A DNA stretch of 64,000 nt from Cryptosporangium arvum DSM 44712. GTDB taxonomy: Bacteria; Actinomycetota; Actinomycetes; Mycobacteriales; Cryptosporangiaceae. Within the stretch, counting starts at the first letter, position 1. Each line of letters opens with the position of its first letter. The notes under the pieces were generated by a model. The model searched no databases and had not been told where the DNA came from. It worked only from the letters and a program-made list of their open reading frames with translations. The position numbers and the translations under genes were made by a program. This document shows positions 8,436 through 18,201 of the stretch, one piece after another. Location of the stretch: contig NZ_KK073874.1 of assembly GCF_000585375.1 (NCBI RefSeq), positions 7,098,894-7,162,893 on the forward strand, read 5' to 3'.

Positions 8436-8840
8436 CTAGCGCACACTCCGGGAGTAATCAGTACGGGTCAGAGCAAGCAGGACCGGGGTCAGCAGTAACG
8501 CGAGAACGACCGCGCCGATCCGCAGGGCCCACGAGTCGATCGTGACGAACACGACGAGGATCAGGACGAGCAGGCCCATCGCGATCGCGGCGACCTGCGC
8601 GCGATCACGCCGCGAACGCATCTTTCCGGTGCGCCCCCGCCCGAGGAAGCCGCGCCCGGATCGTCCGCGCCCGGATCCGGGGCGACCGGACGCCGTGCGG
8701 CCGGGGAGCAGCGCGCGGACCGCACGGTAGGGGGCGGTGAGGATCGCCCGCCGCCGGGCGCGGCGCTCGGCCTCGCGCCGCAACCGCTCGGCCTCGGCCT
8801 CGCGTGCGGCCCGCGCCAGCGCGCGCGCCTTGCTGGTCAT
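8436..8840 (-). CDS. Small two-helix membrane protein inside the his operon
   Basis: 134 residues from the ATG at 8840. Residues 1-35 form a highly charged Ala/Arg/Glu helix ([19 protein letters not shown]); 45-75 are Gly/Arg/Ser-rich; then two hydrophobic helices, [18 protein letters not shown] and [17 protein letters not shown], end near the C-terminus. Reads as an inner-membrane protein with a basic cytoplasmic tail that could bind nucleic acid or ribosomes. Located between hisH (19 nt upstream) and priA (2 nt downstream), so co-transcribed with histidine synthesis genes. Unannotated membrane proteins at this place occur in other actinobacterial his operons; role unknown. An alternative ATG at 8863 hits a stop after eight codons. 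Confidence 0.8.
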   Translation of the reverse strand: MTSKARALARAAREAEAERLRREAERRARRRAILTAPYRAVRALLPGRTASGRPGSGRGRSGRGFLGRGRTGKMRSRRDRAQVAAIAMGLLVLILVVFVTIDSWALRIGAVVLALLLTPVLLALTRTDYSRSVR

Positions 8841-8859
8841 CGGGGTTCCGCCGTGGTCG

Positions 8860-9471
8860 TCATGACAACGCTCGTACCCAGTTCGCGAGCACCGCAGCAC
8901 CGGCGTCGCCGGACTTCTCCGGGTGGAACTGGGTCGCCGCCACCGCGTCGCGTTCGATCGCGGCCAGGAACGGCTCGTCGTGGGTGGCGGTGGTGAGCAC
9001 CCCGTCGACGCCGGACGCCGGGGCGGCGTAGGAGTGGACGAAGTAGAACCGCTCGTCCTCGACGCCACGGAAGAGCTGCGAGCCCGCGCCGACGTCGATC
9101 GTGTTCCAGCCCATGTGCGGGATACGCCGCGCGGTCAGCCGGGTGACACCACCGGCGAAGACACCCAGCCCGTGCGTGCGCACCCCGTGCTCGACGCCGT
9201 AGTCGAACAGCACCTGCATGCCGACGCAGATGCCGAGCACCGGCCGGGAATCGGCGACCCGCGCGTGGATGACCTCCTGCGCGCCGAGCTTCTCGATCCC
9301 GGCCATGACCGCCGCGAACGCCCCGACGCCGGGCACGACCAGTCCGTCGGCCTCGGCGGCGGCGGCTAGGTCGGGGGTGACCGTGACGTCGGCACCGGCC
9401 CGCTCGAGTGCCCGCTCGGCCGAGCGGAGGTTGCCCGACCCGTAGTCCAGTACGACGACCCGCGGGCTCAT
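8860..9471 (-). CDS. hisH: Imidazole glycerol phosphate synthase, glutaminase subunit
   Basis: 203 residues, class I glutamine amidotransferase that feeds ammonia to HisF. The nucleophile is Cys82 in [10 protein letters not shown]; the His/Glu pair lies in [10 protein letters not shown] near the C-terminus. N-terminal [12 protein letters not shown] is typical. ATG start overlaps the hisB stop by 4 nt. Confidence 0.98.
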   Translation of the reverse strand: MSPRVVVLDYGSGNLRSAERALERAGADVTVTPDLAAAAEADGLVVPGVGAFAAVMAGIEKLGAQEVIHARVADSRPVLGICVGMQVLFDYGVEHGVRTHGLGVFAGGVTRLTARRIPHMGWNTIDVGAGSQLFRGVEDERFYFVHSYAAPASGVDGVLTTATHDEPFLAAIERDAVAATQFHPEKSGDAGAAVLANWVRALS

Positions 9472-10070
9472 CCGGACAACCGCCCCTTCGTCGACGGGAT
9501 GCCGCTCACCCGCGGGTCGAACGCGGTCGCGTCACGCAGCGCCCTGGCGACGGCCTTGAACTGCGACTCCGCGATGTGGTGCGGGTCGCGGCCGGAGCGG
9601 ACGAGCACGTGCAGCGCGATCGAGGCGTTGTGGGTGAACGCCTCCCAGATGTGCCGGACCAGCGTCGCCGGGAAGGCGGGGCCGATCGTGGCCACCTCCA
9701 TCACCGCGGGCTCCTCGTGCACCAGGTAGGGACGCCCGGCCAGGTCGACCGCGACCTGCACCAGGGCCTCGTCGAGCGGCACCAGCGCGTCGCCGAACCG
9801 GCGGATGCCGGCCTTGTCGCCGAGCGCCTGGTTGAACGCCTGCCCGAGCGCGATCGCGGTGTCTTCCACCGTGTGGTGCGCGTCGATGTGCAGGTCCCCG
9901 ACGGTCTGCACGGTCAGGTCGAACCCGCCGTGCTTCCCGAGCTGGTTGAGCATGTGGTCGTAGAAGCCGACGCCGGTGGAGATGTCACACGTCCCCGACC
10001 CGTCGAGGTCGATCTCCACGAGTACCTTCGACTCGCCGGTCGCCCGCTCGATCCGCCCGGTGCGGCTCAT
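9468..10070 (-). CDS. hisB: Imidazoleglycerol-phosphate dehydratase
   Basis: 200 residues, the monofunctional dehydratase without the N-terminal phosphatase domain of enteric HisB. Manganese-binding segments [15 protein letters not shown] and [13 protein letters not shown] are intact. Histidinol-phosphate phosphatase must therefore be encoded elsewhere. Overlaps hisC and hisH by 4 nt each. Confidence 0.98.
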   Translation of the reverse strand: MSRTGRIERATGESKVLVEIDLDGSGTCDISTGVGFYDHMLNQLGKHGGFDLTVQTVGDLHIDAHHTVEDTAIALGQAFNQALGDKAGIRRFGDALVPLDEALVQVAVDLAGRPYLVHEEPAVMEVATIGPAFPATLVRHIWEAFTHNASIALHVLVRSGRDPHHIAESQFKAVARALRDATAFDPRVSGIPSTKGRLSG

Positions 10071-11212
10071 GCTTCGCCTTTCGTGGTGGTGGCGGCGCCT
10101 TCGAGTGACTCGGTGAGGGCCGCGAGGAACGCGTCGGTCTCGGCCGGGGTGCCCGCGGTGACCCGCAGGTGGCCGGGCAGGCCGACGTCACGGATGAGGA
10201 CCCCGTGCTCGAGCACCCGCTGCCAGACCGCTTTCTGGTCGCCGAGGCCACCGAACAGCACGAAGTTCGCGTCGCTGGGGACGACGTCGAGGCCGCGCGC
10301 GGTCAGCTCGGCGACGATCCGGTCGCGCTGCTCCTTGATCGCCTCGACCGTGGCGAGCAGCACGTCGGCGTGCGCGAGCGCCGCGCGGGCCGCGGCCTGG
10401 GTGATCGACGAGAGGTGGTAGGGCAACCGGACCAGCCGGATCGCGTCGACCACCGCCGGATCGGCGGCCAGATAACCGAGCCGGGCACCGGCCAGCGCGA
10501 ACGCCTTGCTCATCGTGCGGGTGACGACCAGCCGGTGGCTCGCGCCGAGCAACGACAGCGCGCTCGGCGTGCCCTCGCGGGCGAACTCCGCGTAGGCCTC
10601 GTCGACGACGACGACGCCGCGGGCCGCGTCCAGCACGGCTTCGACGACGTCGAGCCCGAGCGCGGTACCGGTCGGGTTGTTCGGCGAGCAGAGGAACACG
10701 ACGTCGGGGTCGTGGCGGCGCACGTCGGCGGCGGCGCTCTCCGCGTCGACCGAGAAGTCGGCGTTGCGCCGGCCGTCGATCCACGCGGTGCCGGTGCCCA
10801 GCGCCAGGATCGGGTGCATCGAGTACGCGGGCGTGAAGCCCAGCGCGGTGCGCCCGGGGCCGCCGAACACCTGCAGCAGCTCCTGCAGCACCTCGTTGGA
10901 GCCGTTGGCGGCCCAGAGATTGTGGACGGTGAGCCCGTGCCCGACGTAACGCGCCAGATCCTCGCGGAGCGCGACGGCCTCGCGGTCGGGGTACCGGTTG
11001 AGGCCGGCCGCCTCCGCGCGGACCGCGGCCACGATCGCCTCGACGACGACGTCGGGCACCGGATACGAGTTCTCGTTCGTGTTTAGCGCCACCGGGACGT
11101 CCAGCTGCGGCGCACCGTACGGCTCGCTGCCCTTGAGTTCGTCGCGGATCGGGAGTTCGGCGAGCGTCACGCTGCGGCCCGCCCACCGCCCGTCGGGGCC
11201 GGGAGCGCTCAT
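10067..11212 (-). CDS. hisC: Histidinol-phosphate aminotransferase
   Basis: 381 residues, fold-type I PLP enzyme. PLP lysine in [18 protein letters not shown]; Asn/Asp cofactor contacts in [10 protein letters not shown] and [11 protein letters not shown]-terminal [12 protein letters not shown] typical of HisC. Uses glutamate to aminate imidazole acetol phosphate. The ATG at 11212 overlaps the hisD stop, continuing the run of 4-nt overlaps in this operon. Confidence 0.97.
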   Translation of the reverse strand: MSAPGPDGRWAGRSVTLAELPIRDELKGSEPYGAPQLDVPVALNTNENSYPVPDVVVEAIVAAVRAEAAGLNRYPDREAVALREDLARYVGHGLTVHNLWAANGSNEVLQELLQVFGGPGRTALGFTPAYSMHPILALGTGTAWIDGRRNADFSVDAESAAADVRRHDPDVVFLCSPNNPTGTALGLDVVEAVLDAARGVVVVDEAYAEFAREGTPSALSLLGASHRLVVTRTMSKAFALAGARLGYLAADPAVVDAIRLVRLPYHLSSITQAAARAALAHADVLLATVEAIKEQRDRIVAELTARGLDVVPSDANFVLFGGLGDQKAVWQRVLEHGVLIRDVGLPGHLRVTAGTPAETDAFLAALTESLEGAATTTKGEA

Positions 11213-12537
11213 CGGGCGAACCTGGCCCGGACGGCCGCGCCGTGCGCCGGGAGGTCCTCGGCGTCGGCGAGCGTCGTGACGTGACCGGCCACCTCGCGCA
11301 GTGCCTCCTCGGTGTACTCCACGACGTGGACACCACGCAGGAACGTCTGCACCGACAGCCCGGACGAATGCCGCGCGCAGCCGCCGGTGGGCAGCACGTG
11401 GTTGGACCCCGCGCAGTAGTCGCCGAGCGACACCGGCGACCAGGGCCCGACGAAGATCGCGCCGGCGTTGCGGACCCGCGCGGCGACCGCAGCGGCGTCG
11501 GCGGTCTGGATCTCCAGGTGCTCGGCGGCGTAGGCGTCGACGACACGAAGGCCCTGCTCCAGGTCGTCGACGAGCACGACGCCCGACTGCGGCCCGGAGA
11601 GCGCGGCTCGCACCCGCTCGACGTGCTTGGTGACCGCCACCTGCCGGACGACCTCGGCCTCGACCGCGTCGGCCAGTTCGGTGGACGCGGTGACCAGCAC
11701 CGACGCGGCGGCCGGGTCGTGCTCGGCCTGGCTGATCAGGTCGGCGGCGACGTGCACCGGATCGGCGGTGTCGTCGGCGAGCACGGCGATCTCGGTGGTG
11801 CCGGCCTCCGAGTCGATGCCGATGATCCCGCGCAGCAGCCGCTTCGCCGCGGTGACGTAGATGTTGCCGGGGCCGGTGACGACGTCGACCGGCTCGACCG
11901 GGCTCGCGCCGTCGCCGGCGTCGGCGAGCCCGTACGCGAACACCGCGATCGCCTGCGCGCCGCCGACCGCGTACACCTCGTCGACGCCGAGCAGCGCGCA
12001 GGCCGCCAGGATCGTCGGGTGGGGCAGGCCGCCGAACTCCTTCTGCGGCGGCGACGCGACGGCCAGCGACGGGACCCCGGCCTCCTGGGCCGGCACCACG
12101 TTCATCACGACGCTGGACGGGTAGACGGCCAGGCCGCCGGGAACGTAGAGGCCGACGCGGCCGGCCGGCACGAACCGCTCGGTGACGGTGCCGCCGGGCA
12201 CGACCCGGGTGGTGACGTCGGTGCGCCGCTGATCGGCGTGGACCAGCCGGGCGCGCCGGATCGACTCGCGCAGCGCCGCGCGCACACCGTCGTCGAGGCC
12301 CGCTTCGGCCGCCGCGATCGCCTCGGCCGGCACGCGGACGCCGGTGGCCTCCACGCCGTCGAACCGGCGGGTCGCGTCGAGCACGGCGGGCAGGCCGTCG
12401 CGATGAATCGCCGACACGACCGGCCGGACCCGTTCGACGGCGGAGTCGACGTCGAAGGCGGCGCGGGGCAGTACTCCCCGCAGGTCGGCGGTGCTGCGAT
12501 CGGCAGCGGTCCCGCGGAGGTCGATTCGGGTCAGCAC
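11209..12537 (-). CDS. hisD: Histidinol dehydrogenase
   Basis: 442 residues, NAD-dependent two-step oxidation of histidinol to histidine. Signature segments: [42 protein letters not shown], the metal/catalytic [13 protein letters not shown] and AEHLEIQT. First gene of the operon. The GTG start is preceded by TAGACT with a 7-nt gap and no Shine-Dalgarno, so the whole operon probably begins as a leaderless mRNA. hisG and hisE are not in the window. Confidence 0.98.
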   Translation of the reverse strand: MLTRIDLRGTAADRSTADLRGVLPRAAFDVDSAVERVRPVVSAIHRDGLPAVLDATRRFDGVEATGVRVPAEAIAAAEAGLDDGVRAALRESIRRARLVHADQRRTDVTTRVVPGGTVTERFVPAGRVGLYVPGGLAVYPSSVVMNVVPAQEAGVPSLAVASPPQKEFGGLPHPTILAACALLGVDEVYAVGGAQAIAVFAYGLADAGDGASPVEPVDVVTGPGNIYVTAAKRLLRGIIGIDSEAGTTEIAVLADDTADPVHVAADLISQAEHDPAAASVLVTASTELADAVEAEVVRQVAVTKHVERVRAALSGPQSGVVLVDDLEQGLRVVDAYAAEHLEIQTADAAAVAARVRNAGAIFVGPWSPVSLGDYCAGSNHVLPTGGCARHSSGLSVQTFLRGVHVVEYTEEALREVAGHVTTLADAEDLPAHGAAVRARFAR

Positions 12538-12544
12538 GGGTAAG

Positions 12545-12550
12545 AGTCTA
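12545..12550 (-). promoter_or_regulatory. -10 box of the his operon
   Basis: TAGACT on the minus strand ends 7 nt before the hisD GTG, consistent with transcription starting at the start codon. No histidine-rich leader peptide or attenuator fits in this geometry, so the operon is unlikely to use his attenuation. Confidence 0.55.
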
Positions 12551-12670
12551 CGGAGCGGCCCGACAGGTTTTGCCCGGTGGTGACGCGGCCAACCGACCCG
12601 CCTACCCCGAACTGATTGTGGTAACCGACGCAGCGCACGATTTCAGCGCGCACGCTTGCGGCCGCGCTCC

Positions 12671-12676
12671 TACGCT
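12671..12676 (+). promoter_or_regulatory. -10 box for leaderless Lon-N-domain gene
   Basis: TACGCT lies 6 nt before the GTG at 12683. The spacing supports this GTG as the true start instead of the in-frame TTG at 12656, which lies upstream of the -10 box. Confidence 0.5.
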
Positions 12677-12682
12677 GGGGAC

Positions 12683-13414
12683 GTGGCCGAGATCATCCCG
12701 CTGTTTCCGCTCGGCACCGTCCTGTTCCCGGGAGTGGTGCTCCCGCTGCACATCTTCGAGCCCCGGTACCGGGCGTTGATCCGCGATCTGATGACGGCCG
12801 ACACCCGGTCCCGTCAGTTCGGGGTGTGTGCGATCCGGCAGGGCTGGGAGGTCGGCGAGGACGCCGTGACCGCTCTGTACGACGTGGGCTGCACGGCGGA
12901 GCTCCGGCAGGTCCACCCTTACCGCGACGGGCGGTTCGACGTGGTGAACGTCGGCCGGGACCGGTTCCGGCTGCTGGAGGTACTGCCGTCCGACGGTGAC
13001 GTGCCCTACCTCCGCGCGCGGATCGAGCGGCTGCCGGAGGTGACGGCCGAGGCCCCCGCGGACGAGGAGGCCGAGGTGCTGGCGGCCGGGGTGCGCGAGG
13101 TGTTCGCCCGCTGCCGCACGCTCCTGCACGCGACGCTGCGCGCCGGCGAGGACCGCGCGGCCCGCGACGACGACGGCCACCCCGTGCTGCCTGCCCTCCC
13201 GCTGCCCAACGACCCGTCGATGCTGTCGTACCTGGTCGGGTCAGCCGCACCGCTGACGCTCGACGACCAGCAGAGCCTGCTGGCGATCGACGAGCCGGTG
13301 AGCCGGCTGCGCCGAGAGCTGCGGTTGCTGAAGCGGGAAGCCACCATGCTCTCGCGGCTGCACGCGGTGCCGGTGCCGCTCGCGGAGCTCCAGGTCGTGC
13401 AGTCCCCCAACTGA
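12683..13414 (+). CDS. Lon N-terminal (substrate-binding) domain protein
   Basis: 243 residues from GTG 12683. IIPLFPLGTVLFPGVVLPLHIFEPRY is the hallmark opening of the Lon-N/PUA-like domain found in Lon protease and in short stand-alone proteins (LON_substr_bdg, COG2802). No AAA+ or protease domain follows; the C-terminal part is helical (LRRELRLLKREATMLSRL). Likely a protein-binding adaptor or folding-related factor; actual role unknown. Divergent from hisD and convergent with the membrane protein gene that ends 4 nt after its stop. Confidence 0.88.
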   Translation: MAEIIPLFPLGTVLFPGVVLPLHIFEPRYRALIRDLMTADTRSRQFGVCAIRQGWEVGEDAVTALYDVGCTAELRQVHPYRDGRFDVVNVGRDRFRLLEVLPSDGDVPYLRARIERLPEVTAEAPADEEAEVLAAGVREVFARCRTLLHATLRAGEDRAARDDDGHPVLPALPLPNDPSMLSYLVGSAAPLTLDDQQSLLAIDEPVSRLRRELRLLKREATMLSRLHAVPVPLAELQVVQSPN

Positions 13415-13418
13415 ACCG

Positions 13419-14288
13419 TCACTGGTCCGGCGGGCGGGCTCCCCAGTGGCGTCCGTGCGCGCGGTTGAGCGTCGGGTCGGCTTTCAGATCGGGGTAACGC
13501 GACCAGGCGGCCACCAGCACGTACCCGAGCACCGCGACGAGCGGCTCGAGGAACAGCAGGCCGCGGGCGTCCAACTCCACCGGCATCGTGAACTCGCGGC
13601 CCGGCGCGGCGGTCTGCAGCAGCGACTCGTACTCCGACTGCCCGACCCAGACGCCGAACTTCCAGCTGATCCACGCGGCCGCGAGGCCGCCCGCGGCCAG
13701 CCCGATCAGCACGATCGGCCCGCGGCGGCGGCGGATCACGTAGGCGATCGGGCCGGCGAGCAGGCCGGCCGCGAGCGCCAGCCCGCCGAAGGTCGCCTGC
13801 TGACCGACCGAGGACTCGCCGTAGTACTCGGCGAGGATCGGCCCGTTCGCCGTCATCAGCACCGGCACGTGCGGCCCGATCCAGGACCAGAGGGCCCCGG
13901 TGCCGACCCCGGTCGCGGCGACCACCAGGGCCAGGATCACGGCCGCGACCACGTCGCCCCAGGCCACCGAGGCGCGCAGGCCGGCCAGGAGGGCCGCGGG
14001 CGAGAGGGCCACCGGGTCGTCGGGCTCGTCGTCGGCACCGTGCCGGCGACGGTTCACCGGCACGAGCTCCGCGCCGGTGTTTCTGCTCGGGTCGGGACTC
14101 GTGTACTGGCCGGGGCCGGCGCTCGGGCCGGTGTTCGGGCCGGTGTTCGGGCTGGGGCCGGTGTTCGGGCCGATCAGGTAGCGGCCGGTGTCGGGGGCGC
14201 TGCCGGGATTTTCCGGCTGGGCCGGGCCGGGCGGGTGCGCGGGCGGCGGGGTCACGCCGTCCGACGGCCTCGGCGATTCCTGGCGCAC
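13419..14288 (-). CDS. Four-helix membrane protein (DUF2567-like) with repetitive N-terminus
   Basis: 289 residues. Residues 1-75 are cytoplasmic, Pro/Gly/Asn-rich with NTGPSPNTGPNTGPS repeats. Four hydrophobic segments follow: WGDVVAAVILALVVAATGVG, FGGLALAAGLLAGPIAYVI, PIVLIGLAAGGLAAAWISW and FLEPLVAVLGYVLVAAW, with an extracytoplasmic loop between the first two. The layout matches actinobacterial DUF2567 proteins as I remember them; confidence in that name is moderate. The GTG start has TATGGT 6 nt upstream, so translation is probably leaderless although the ATPase gene ends only 17 nt away. Function unknown. Confidence 0.75.
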   Translation of the reverse strand: MRQESPRPSDGVTPPPAHPPGPAQPENPGSAPDTGRYLIGPNTGPSPNTGPNTGPSAGPGQYTSPDPSRNTGAELVPVNRRRHGADDEPDDPVALSPAALLAGLRASVAWGDVVAAVILALVVAATGVGTGALWSWIGPHVPVLMTANGPILAEYYGESSVGQQATFGGLALAAGLLAGPIAYVIRRRRGPIVLIGLAAGGLAAAWISWKFGVWVGQSEYESLLQTAAPGREFTMPVELDARGLLFLEPLVAVLGYVLVAAWSRYPDLKADPTLNRAHGRHWGARPPDQ

Positions 14289-14294
14289 ACGTCA

Positions 14295-14300
14295 ACCATA
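14295..14300 (-). promoter_or_regulatory. -10 box for leaderless membrane protein gene
   Basis: TATGGT lies 6 nt before the GTG at 14288, within the 17-nt gap after the ATPase gene stop. It would give the downstream gene its own leaderless transcript. Confidence 0.45.
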
Positions 14301-14304
14301 GTGC

Positions 14305-15354
14305 TCAACGTCCCCAACCCTGGACGAGGGCGGCGGACGCATCCAGCCAGGCGCGGCGGGTGACGTCCGCGATCTGGGAGAACGCGATCGTCGACCCGGA
14401 CTCCAGCGCCGGGTCGTAGGGAATGACGGCGACCGCCCGGGTGCGCTGGGCGAAGTGCTCCACCAACTCCTCGAGCAGCGGAGAACGGATCGGGCTGGGG
14501 CAGCTCAGCACCGTGACCGCGTCGGCGACCAGGTCGGCGTGGCCGTCCGCCTCGAGCAGGTCGAGCATCCAGTCGGCGGTGAACGCCGCGTCCTCGCGGG
14601 GCAGCGTCGTGACCACCATCCGGTCGCTCTGCTGGATCACGGTCTTCCAGTTCGCGCTCTCGACGTTGTTCCCGGTGTCGACGCACACGATGTCGTACGC
14701 GCTGGTCAGCAACTTCATCAGGCGCTCGACGACGTCGGGGTTGAGGTGCCTGGCGACCCGCGGGTCCTCGTCGCCGGCCAGGACGTCGAACGACCCGTCG
14801 GACGAGTGGCGCAAGTAGTTCTCCAACACGTCCTGGACGGGTTGCCCCTGCGCGATCGCGGTCTCGACGCCCGGCAGATCACCGATCAGGTGCTTGATCG
14901 TCCGGGCGTGCCGTGCGGTGCCCGCGCGCAACCCGAGCGTGCCGCGCAGCTCGTTGTCGTCCCAGGCCAGCACCCCGCCGCCGCGCACGCTGCCGAGCGT
15001 CGCGGCGGCCAGCACGGTGGCGGTGGTCTTGTGGACGCCGCCCTTGGGGTTGACGAACGCCACCGCTTTCGACGAACCGACGTCGGCCCGGACCATCTCG
15101 AGCGCCTGCGGGATCGGCACCGTGCCCACGAGCGCCGGCGGTAACGGCGGCGCGACCGGCTGGGCCGGAGGCCGGGGTACCTCGCCGACCCGCTGCGCCG
15201 GCGGCACCGGCGTCGGCGCGGGAGGCGGCGGGAGCAGCGGAGGCACGAGCGGTGGCGCGGAACCCGCCGGGCGCGGCCGGCTGCGCGACCGGCCGAGTAA
15301 CGCGCGCCAGCTCCGGACCGCTTCGCCCCGGTCGGCGGGCTCAGTGGGCCCCAC
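14305..15354 (-). CDS. MinD/ParA-like ATPase with proline-rich N-terminus
   Basis: 349 residues from GTG 15354, chosen because GGGAGG sits 5 nt before it; a GTG at 15360 is flush against that site. Residues 1-85 are Arg/Pro-rich and disordered. The ATPase domain has a deviant Walker A, NPKGGVHKTTA, with His where most MinD/ParA proteins have Gly; VLAWDDNELRGTLGLRA and DIVCVDTGNNVES follow as the switch segments. A similar KGG-x-HKT box occurs in actinobacterial EspI/type-VII-associated ATPases, so roles in cell polarity, secretion or partitioning are all possible. No ParB or parS is visible, and the chromosomal ParA locus normally sits at oriC. It is flanked by unrelated genes. Confidence 0.8.
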   Translation of the reverse strand: MGPTEPADRGEAVRSWRALLGRSRSRPRPAGSAPPLVPPLLPPPPAPTPVPPAQRVGEVPRPPAQPVAPPLPPALVGTVPIPQALEMVRADVGSSKAVAFVNPKGGVHKTTATVLAAATLGSVRGGGVLAWDDNELRGTLGLRAGTARHARTIKHLIGDLPGVETAIAQGQPVQDVLENYLRHSSDGSFDVLAGDEDPRVARHLNPDVVERLMKLLTSAYDIVCVDTGNNVESANWKTVIQQSDRMVVTTLPREDAAFTADWMLDLLEADGHADLVADAVTVLSCPSPIRSPLLEELVEHFAQRTRAVAVIPYDPALESGSTIAFSQIADVTRRAWLDASAALVQGWGR

Positions 15355-15447
15355 CGGCACCTCCCGTTCGGACGCTTCGTGCGGTCAGCTCACCGCAAGA
15401 CTACGTATCTTCTGCCCCGTTGTGCTCGTCGGTCGCGATCTCCTCGC

Positions 15448-16416
15448 TCATCCGGCGAGATCCGCGGTGTACGGAAACGTCTTCACGAACGGGTACTCGA
15501 CCGTGTCGGACAGATCGTGCAGCTCTCGGTGGCCCGGCAGCCGGGTGTACCCGAGCCGGGCGTAGAACCGGTGGGCGTCGGCGAAGCGGGTGTCGGTCCA
15601 CAGCTCCAGCTGACGCACGCCGCGAGCGAGGGCGTCGTCCTCCACCAGCGAGGTGAGCACCTCACCGAGCCCGTGCCGGCGCGCGGCCGCCCCGACGTAG
15701 AGGCTCTTGAGCTCGGCCGTGTCGTCGGGACCGGGCCGGAGGGCGATCGAGCCGACGATCGCGCCGCGCAGCTCCGCCACCCACATCCGCCCGCCGTTGG
15801 CGGCGTAGTAGCTACCCGGCGCCCGCAGCCACGGTTCCTCGCCGTCGATGTCGAGGACGCAGCCGGGGTACTCGCCCCAGGTGGTGCCGATCAGCTCGAT
15901 CAGCCCCGCCGAGTCGGCGTCGGTGACCGGCCGGACAAGCGGGAGATCCTTGCGCATCTCGACGTGCCGGATGCCGGCCTCCTCGAACTCCGGCCCGGCC
16001 GTCGTGTAGCCGGCCTTCTCGTAGAACGCGGCGGCGTGCAGCTGCGCGTGGAGCACGATCTCCGGGTTGCCCCGGCGCATCGCGGCCCGCTCGAGGCCGC
16101 GGAGCACCGCCGTGCCCACCCCGGCGCGCCGGGCGTCGGCGCGGACGGCCATCCGCCCGACCCGGCCGGGCCCCGGTGGTTCGCCGACCAGCCGGCCGGT
16201 GCCGACCAGCCGGGGCTGGGCTCCGGCCGGGGCCGCCGGATCGGCCTCGTAGGCGCCGACGTGCACCGCGGTCTCGTCGAGCTCGTCACGCTCGATGTCG
16301 ACCGGCACCCCCTGACCGACGACGAAGACTTCGTGACGCAGCGCGAACACGGCAGGCAACTCCGCACGGGCCGCCACCGTCACCCAGAGTGATCCGAGAG
16401 GGGTCTTCATGTGCAT
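15448..16416 (-). CDS. Tandem GNAT N-acetyltransferase
   Basis: 322 residues with two GNAT domains. Domain 1 (about 8-155) resembles ElaA/YjcF-type acyltransferases: FALRHEVFVVGQGVPVDIERDELD and the acetyl-CoA motif ADARRAGVGTAVLRGLE. Domain 2 (about 160-315) has LKSLYVGAAARRHGLGEVLTSLVED and HRFYARLGYTRLPGHRE. Both acetyl-CoA pyrophosphate loops look intact, so both may be active, perhaps on a small molecule such as an antibiotic or amino acid. Substrate not predictable. AGGAAGG 9 nt before ATG 16416 supports that start. Stands alone between two minus-strand genes. Confidence 0.85.
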   Translation of the reverse strand: MHMKTPLGSLWVTVAARAELPAVFALRHEVFVVGQGVPVDIERDELDETAVHVGAYEADPAAPAGAQPRLVGTGRLVGEPPGPGRVGRMAVRADARRAGVGTAVLRGLERAAMRRGNPEIVLHAQLHAAAFYEKAGYTTAGPEFEEAGIRHVEMRKDLPLVRPVTDADSAGLIELIGTTWGEYPGCVLDIDGEEPWLRAPGSYYAANGGRMWVAELRGAIVGSIALRPGPDDTAELKSLYVGAAARRHGLGEVLTSLVEDDALARGVRQLELWTDTRFADAHRFYARLGYTRLPGHRELHDLSDTVEYPFVKTFPYTADLAG

Positions 16417-16477
16417 GCTCGAGAGCCTTCCTGAGTGGGCGGGGTGGGGCGCGGAACGACGTTCGGGTCGGTGCGGC

Positions 16478-17257
16478 TCAGCCGGCGGCCGTCGGGGACG
16501 GCGTCGTGCTCGGGCCGGCTGAATTATCGGACGGCGGACCGACAGTTCCGGATTGCTCCGGCAGCAACGGCACGAACGTCGCCCGATCCAACCGGGTGAC
16601 CTCGGGCGCCGGATCGATCACCCGGATCCCCGGCCGCTGAGCCAGTGCCCGCAGCCGGTCGGGCGCCGCGCGGACCACGGCCGCGTACACGCACGCGCAC
16701 AGCTGCCGGTAGGCGGCCGCCTCCCGGCGCTGCACGTCGGCCGCCGCCGTGTAGACCGCGGTCAGGTCGGGCGTCGCGGCGGACTTCGCTGCGGTGGCGG
16801 CGTCCGCGGCGGCCCGCTCCTTGTCCGACGCGGTCCGGTTCATCCCGGCCGGCACGTCCACGGCCAGCCGGTCGACGACGAGCGTCACCAGCTGGGTCTG
16901 GACGCCCGGGAGAGGGACCCGGGCCACCACCCGGTTCACCGTGTACCCGTCGAGCAGCGCCGGCAGGGCGTCCGGCCGCTGGTAGGCCGCCAGCCCGACC
17001 AACGCCCAGACCGGCTTCCCGGCCGGCAGGGCAGCCAGCTCGGCCGACGCCGCCGACCGGTAGGCGTCGACTACCTGGCCGTCGGCCGGCCCGACCCGCG
17101 GCACGTTCCCGACCGTGTCGTCGAAGGGCGCCGTCCGGGTTCCCGCCCGGTAGGCGGCGACGACGAGCGCCGCCACCAGCACGAACGTGATCAGCGCGGT
17201 CCACGACCGGGACAGCCGGAGAGCCCCGCGGCGGAGCCGGAGCAGTACGGCTCTCAC
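16478..17257 (-). CDS. Membrane-anchored extracytoplasmic protein, unknown function
   Basis: 259 residues; the GTG at 17257 overlaps the stop of the RluA-type gene (GTGA), so the longer frame to 17440 is rejected. Basic N-terminus ([15 protein letters not shown]) and one hydrophobic helix [17 protein letters not shown], then an Ala-rich soluble domain with a few Cys ([11 protein letters not shown]) and a Ser/Thr/Pro tail. Reads as a type II anchored or signal-anchored protein outside the membrane. I do not recognise the family. Translational coupling puts it at the distal end of the lspA - pseudouridine synthase unit. Confidence 0.7.
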   Translation of the reverse strand: MRAVLLRLRRGALRLSRSWTALITFVLVAALVVAAYRAGTRTAPFDDTVGNVPRVGPADGQVVDAYRSAASAELAALPAGKPVWALVGLAAYQRPDALPALLDGYTVNRVVARVPLPGVQTQLVTLVVDRLAVDVPAGMNRTASDKERAAADAATAAKSAATPDLTAVYTAAADVQRREAAAYRQLCACVYAAVVRAAPDRLRALAQRPGIRVIDPAPEVTRLDRATFVPLLPEQSGTVGPPSDNSAGPSTTPSPTAAG

Positions 17258-18198
17258 GACTCCGCGCGGACCGTGTCCAGCGCCGCCTGCAGGTCGGCCG
17301 GGTACTCGCTGGTGAACTCGACCCACTCGCCGGTGTCGGGGTGGTCGAAGCCGAGCCGCATCGCGTGCAGCCACTGCCGGGTGAGCCCGAGCCGGGCCGA
17401 CAGCGTGGGGTCGGCGCCGTAGGTCAGGTCCCCGACGCACGGGTGACGCAGGGCCGAGAAGTGCACCCGGATCTGGTGGGTACGACCGGTCTCCAACGTC
17501 ACCTCGAGCAGCGACGCCGCCCGGAAGGCCTCCAGCGTGTCGTAGTGGGTGACGCTCGGCTTGCCGCCGGCCACCACCGCGAACCGCCAGTCCGACGAGG
17601 GGTGCCGGTCGATCGGCGCGTCGATCGTGCCGCGCGACGGGTCGGGATGGCCCTGCACCAGCGCGTGGTAGACCTTGCTGACCTCCCGCTCCTTGAACGC
17701 CCGCTTGAGCAGCGTGTACGCGCGCTCGCTGGTGGCCAGCACCATCAAGCCGGTGGTTCCGGCGTCGAGCCGGTGCACGACGCCCTGCCGCTCGGCCGCG
17801 CCGGACGTGGCGATGCGGTAGCCCATGGCCGCGACGCCACCGACCACCGTGGGGCCGGTCCAGCCGGGGCTCGGGTGCGCGGCGACCCCGACCGGTTTGT
17901 CGACGACGACGATGTGGTCGTCGGAGTACACGACGCGCAGACCGGGAACGGGCTCCGGGTTCGCGGTCGGCGGTGCGGGCGGCGCGGGCAGCGTCACGTC
18001 GAGCCAGGCTCCCCCGGAGACCCGGTCGGACTTCGCGGCCGGAGAGCCGTCGAGGTACACGTCACCGGACTCGATCACGCCGGCGGCCACGGTGCGCGAC
18101 AGGCCGAACAAGCGGGCAAGCGCGGCGTCCAGGCGCATTCCCTCCAGCCCGTCGGGGACCGGAAGGGAACGGTGCTCGCCGGGGACGACTTCAGTCAT
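17254..18198 (-). CDS. rluD: RluA-family 23S rRNA pseudouridine synthase (RluD-like)
   Basis: 314 residues. N-terminal S4 RNA-binding domain ([20 protein letters not shown], about 20-85) followed by the catalytic domain with the conserved [14 protein letters not shown] box (catalytic Asp) and the RTHQIRVH motif. This family isomerises uridines in large-subunit rRNA; which position is modified is inferred from family only. It starts 3 nt after the lspA stop, the usual lspA-rluD pairing in actinobacteria. Confidence 0.92.
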   Translation of the reverse strand: MTEVVPGEHRSLPVPDGLEGMRLDAALARLFGLSRTVAAGVIESGDVYLDGSPAAKSDRVSGGAWLDVTLPAPPAPPTANPEPVPGLRVVYSDDHIVVVDKPVGVAAHPSPGWTGPTVVGGVAAMGYRIATSGAAERQGVVHRLDAGTTGLMVLATSERAYTLLKRAFKEREVSKVYHALVQGHPDPSRGTIDAPIDRHPSSDWRFAVVAGGKPSVTHYDTLEAFRAASLLEVTLETGRTHQIRVHFSALRHPCVGDLTYGADPTLSARLGLTRQWLHAMRLGFDHPDTGEWVEFTSEYPADLQAALDTVRAES

Positions 18199-18201
18199 CC
18201 C

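Noticed and set aside
14305-15354. Chromosome partition ParA with parB/parS
   Set aside because: No ParB gene or parS (TGTTTCACGTGAAACA type) site here, and no origin-linked genes.
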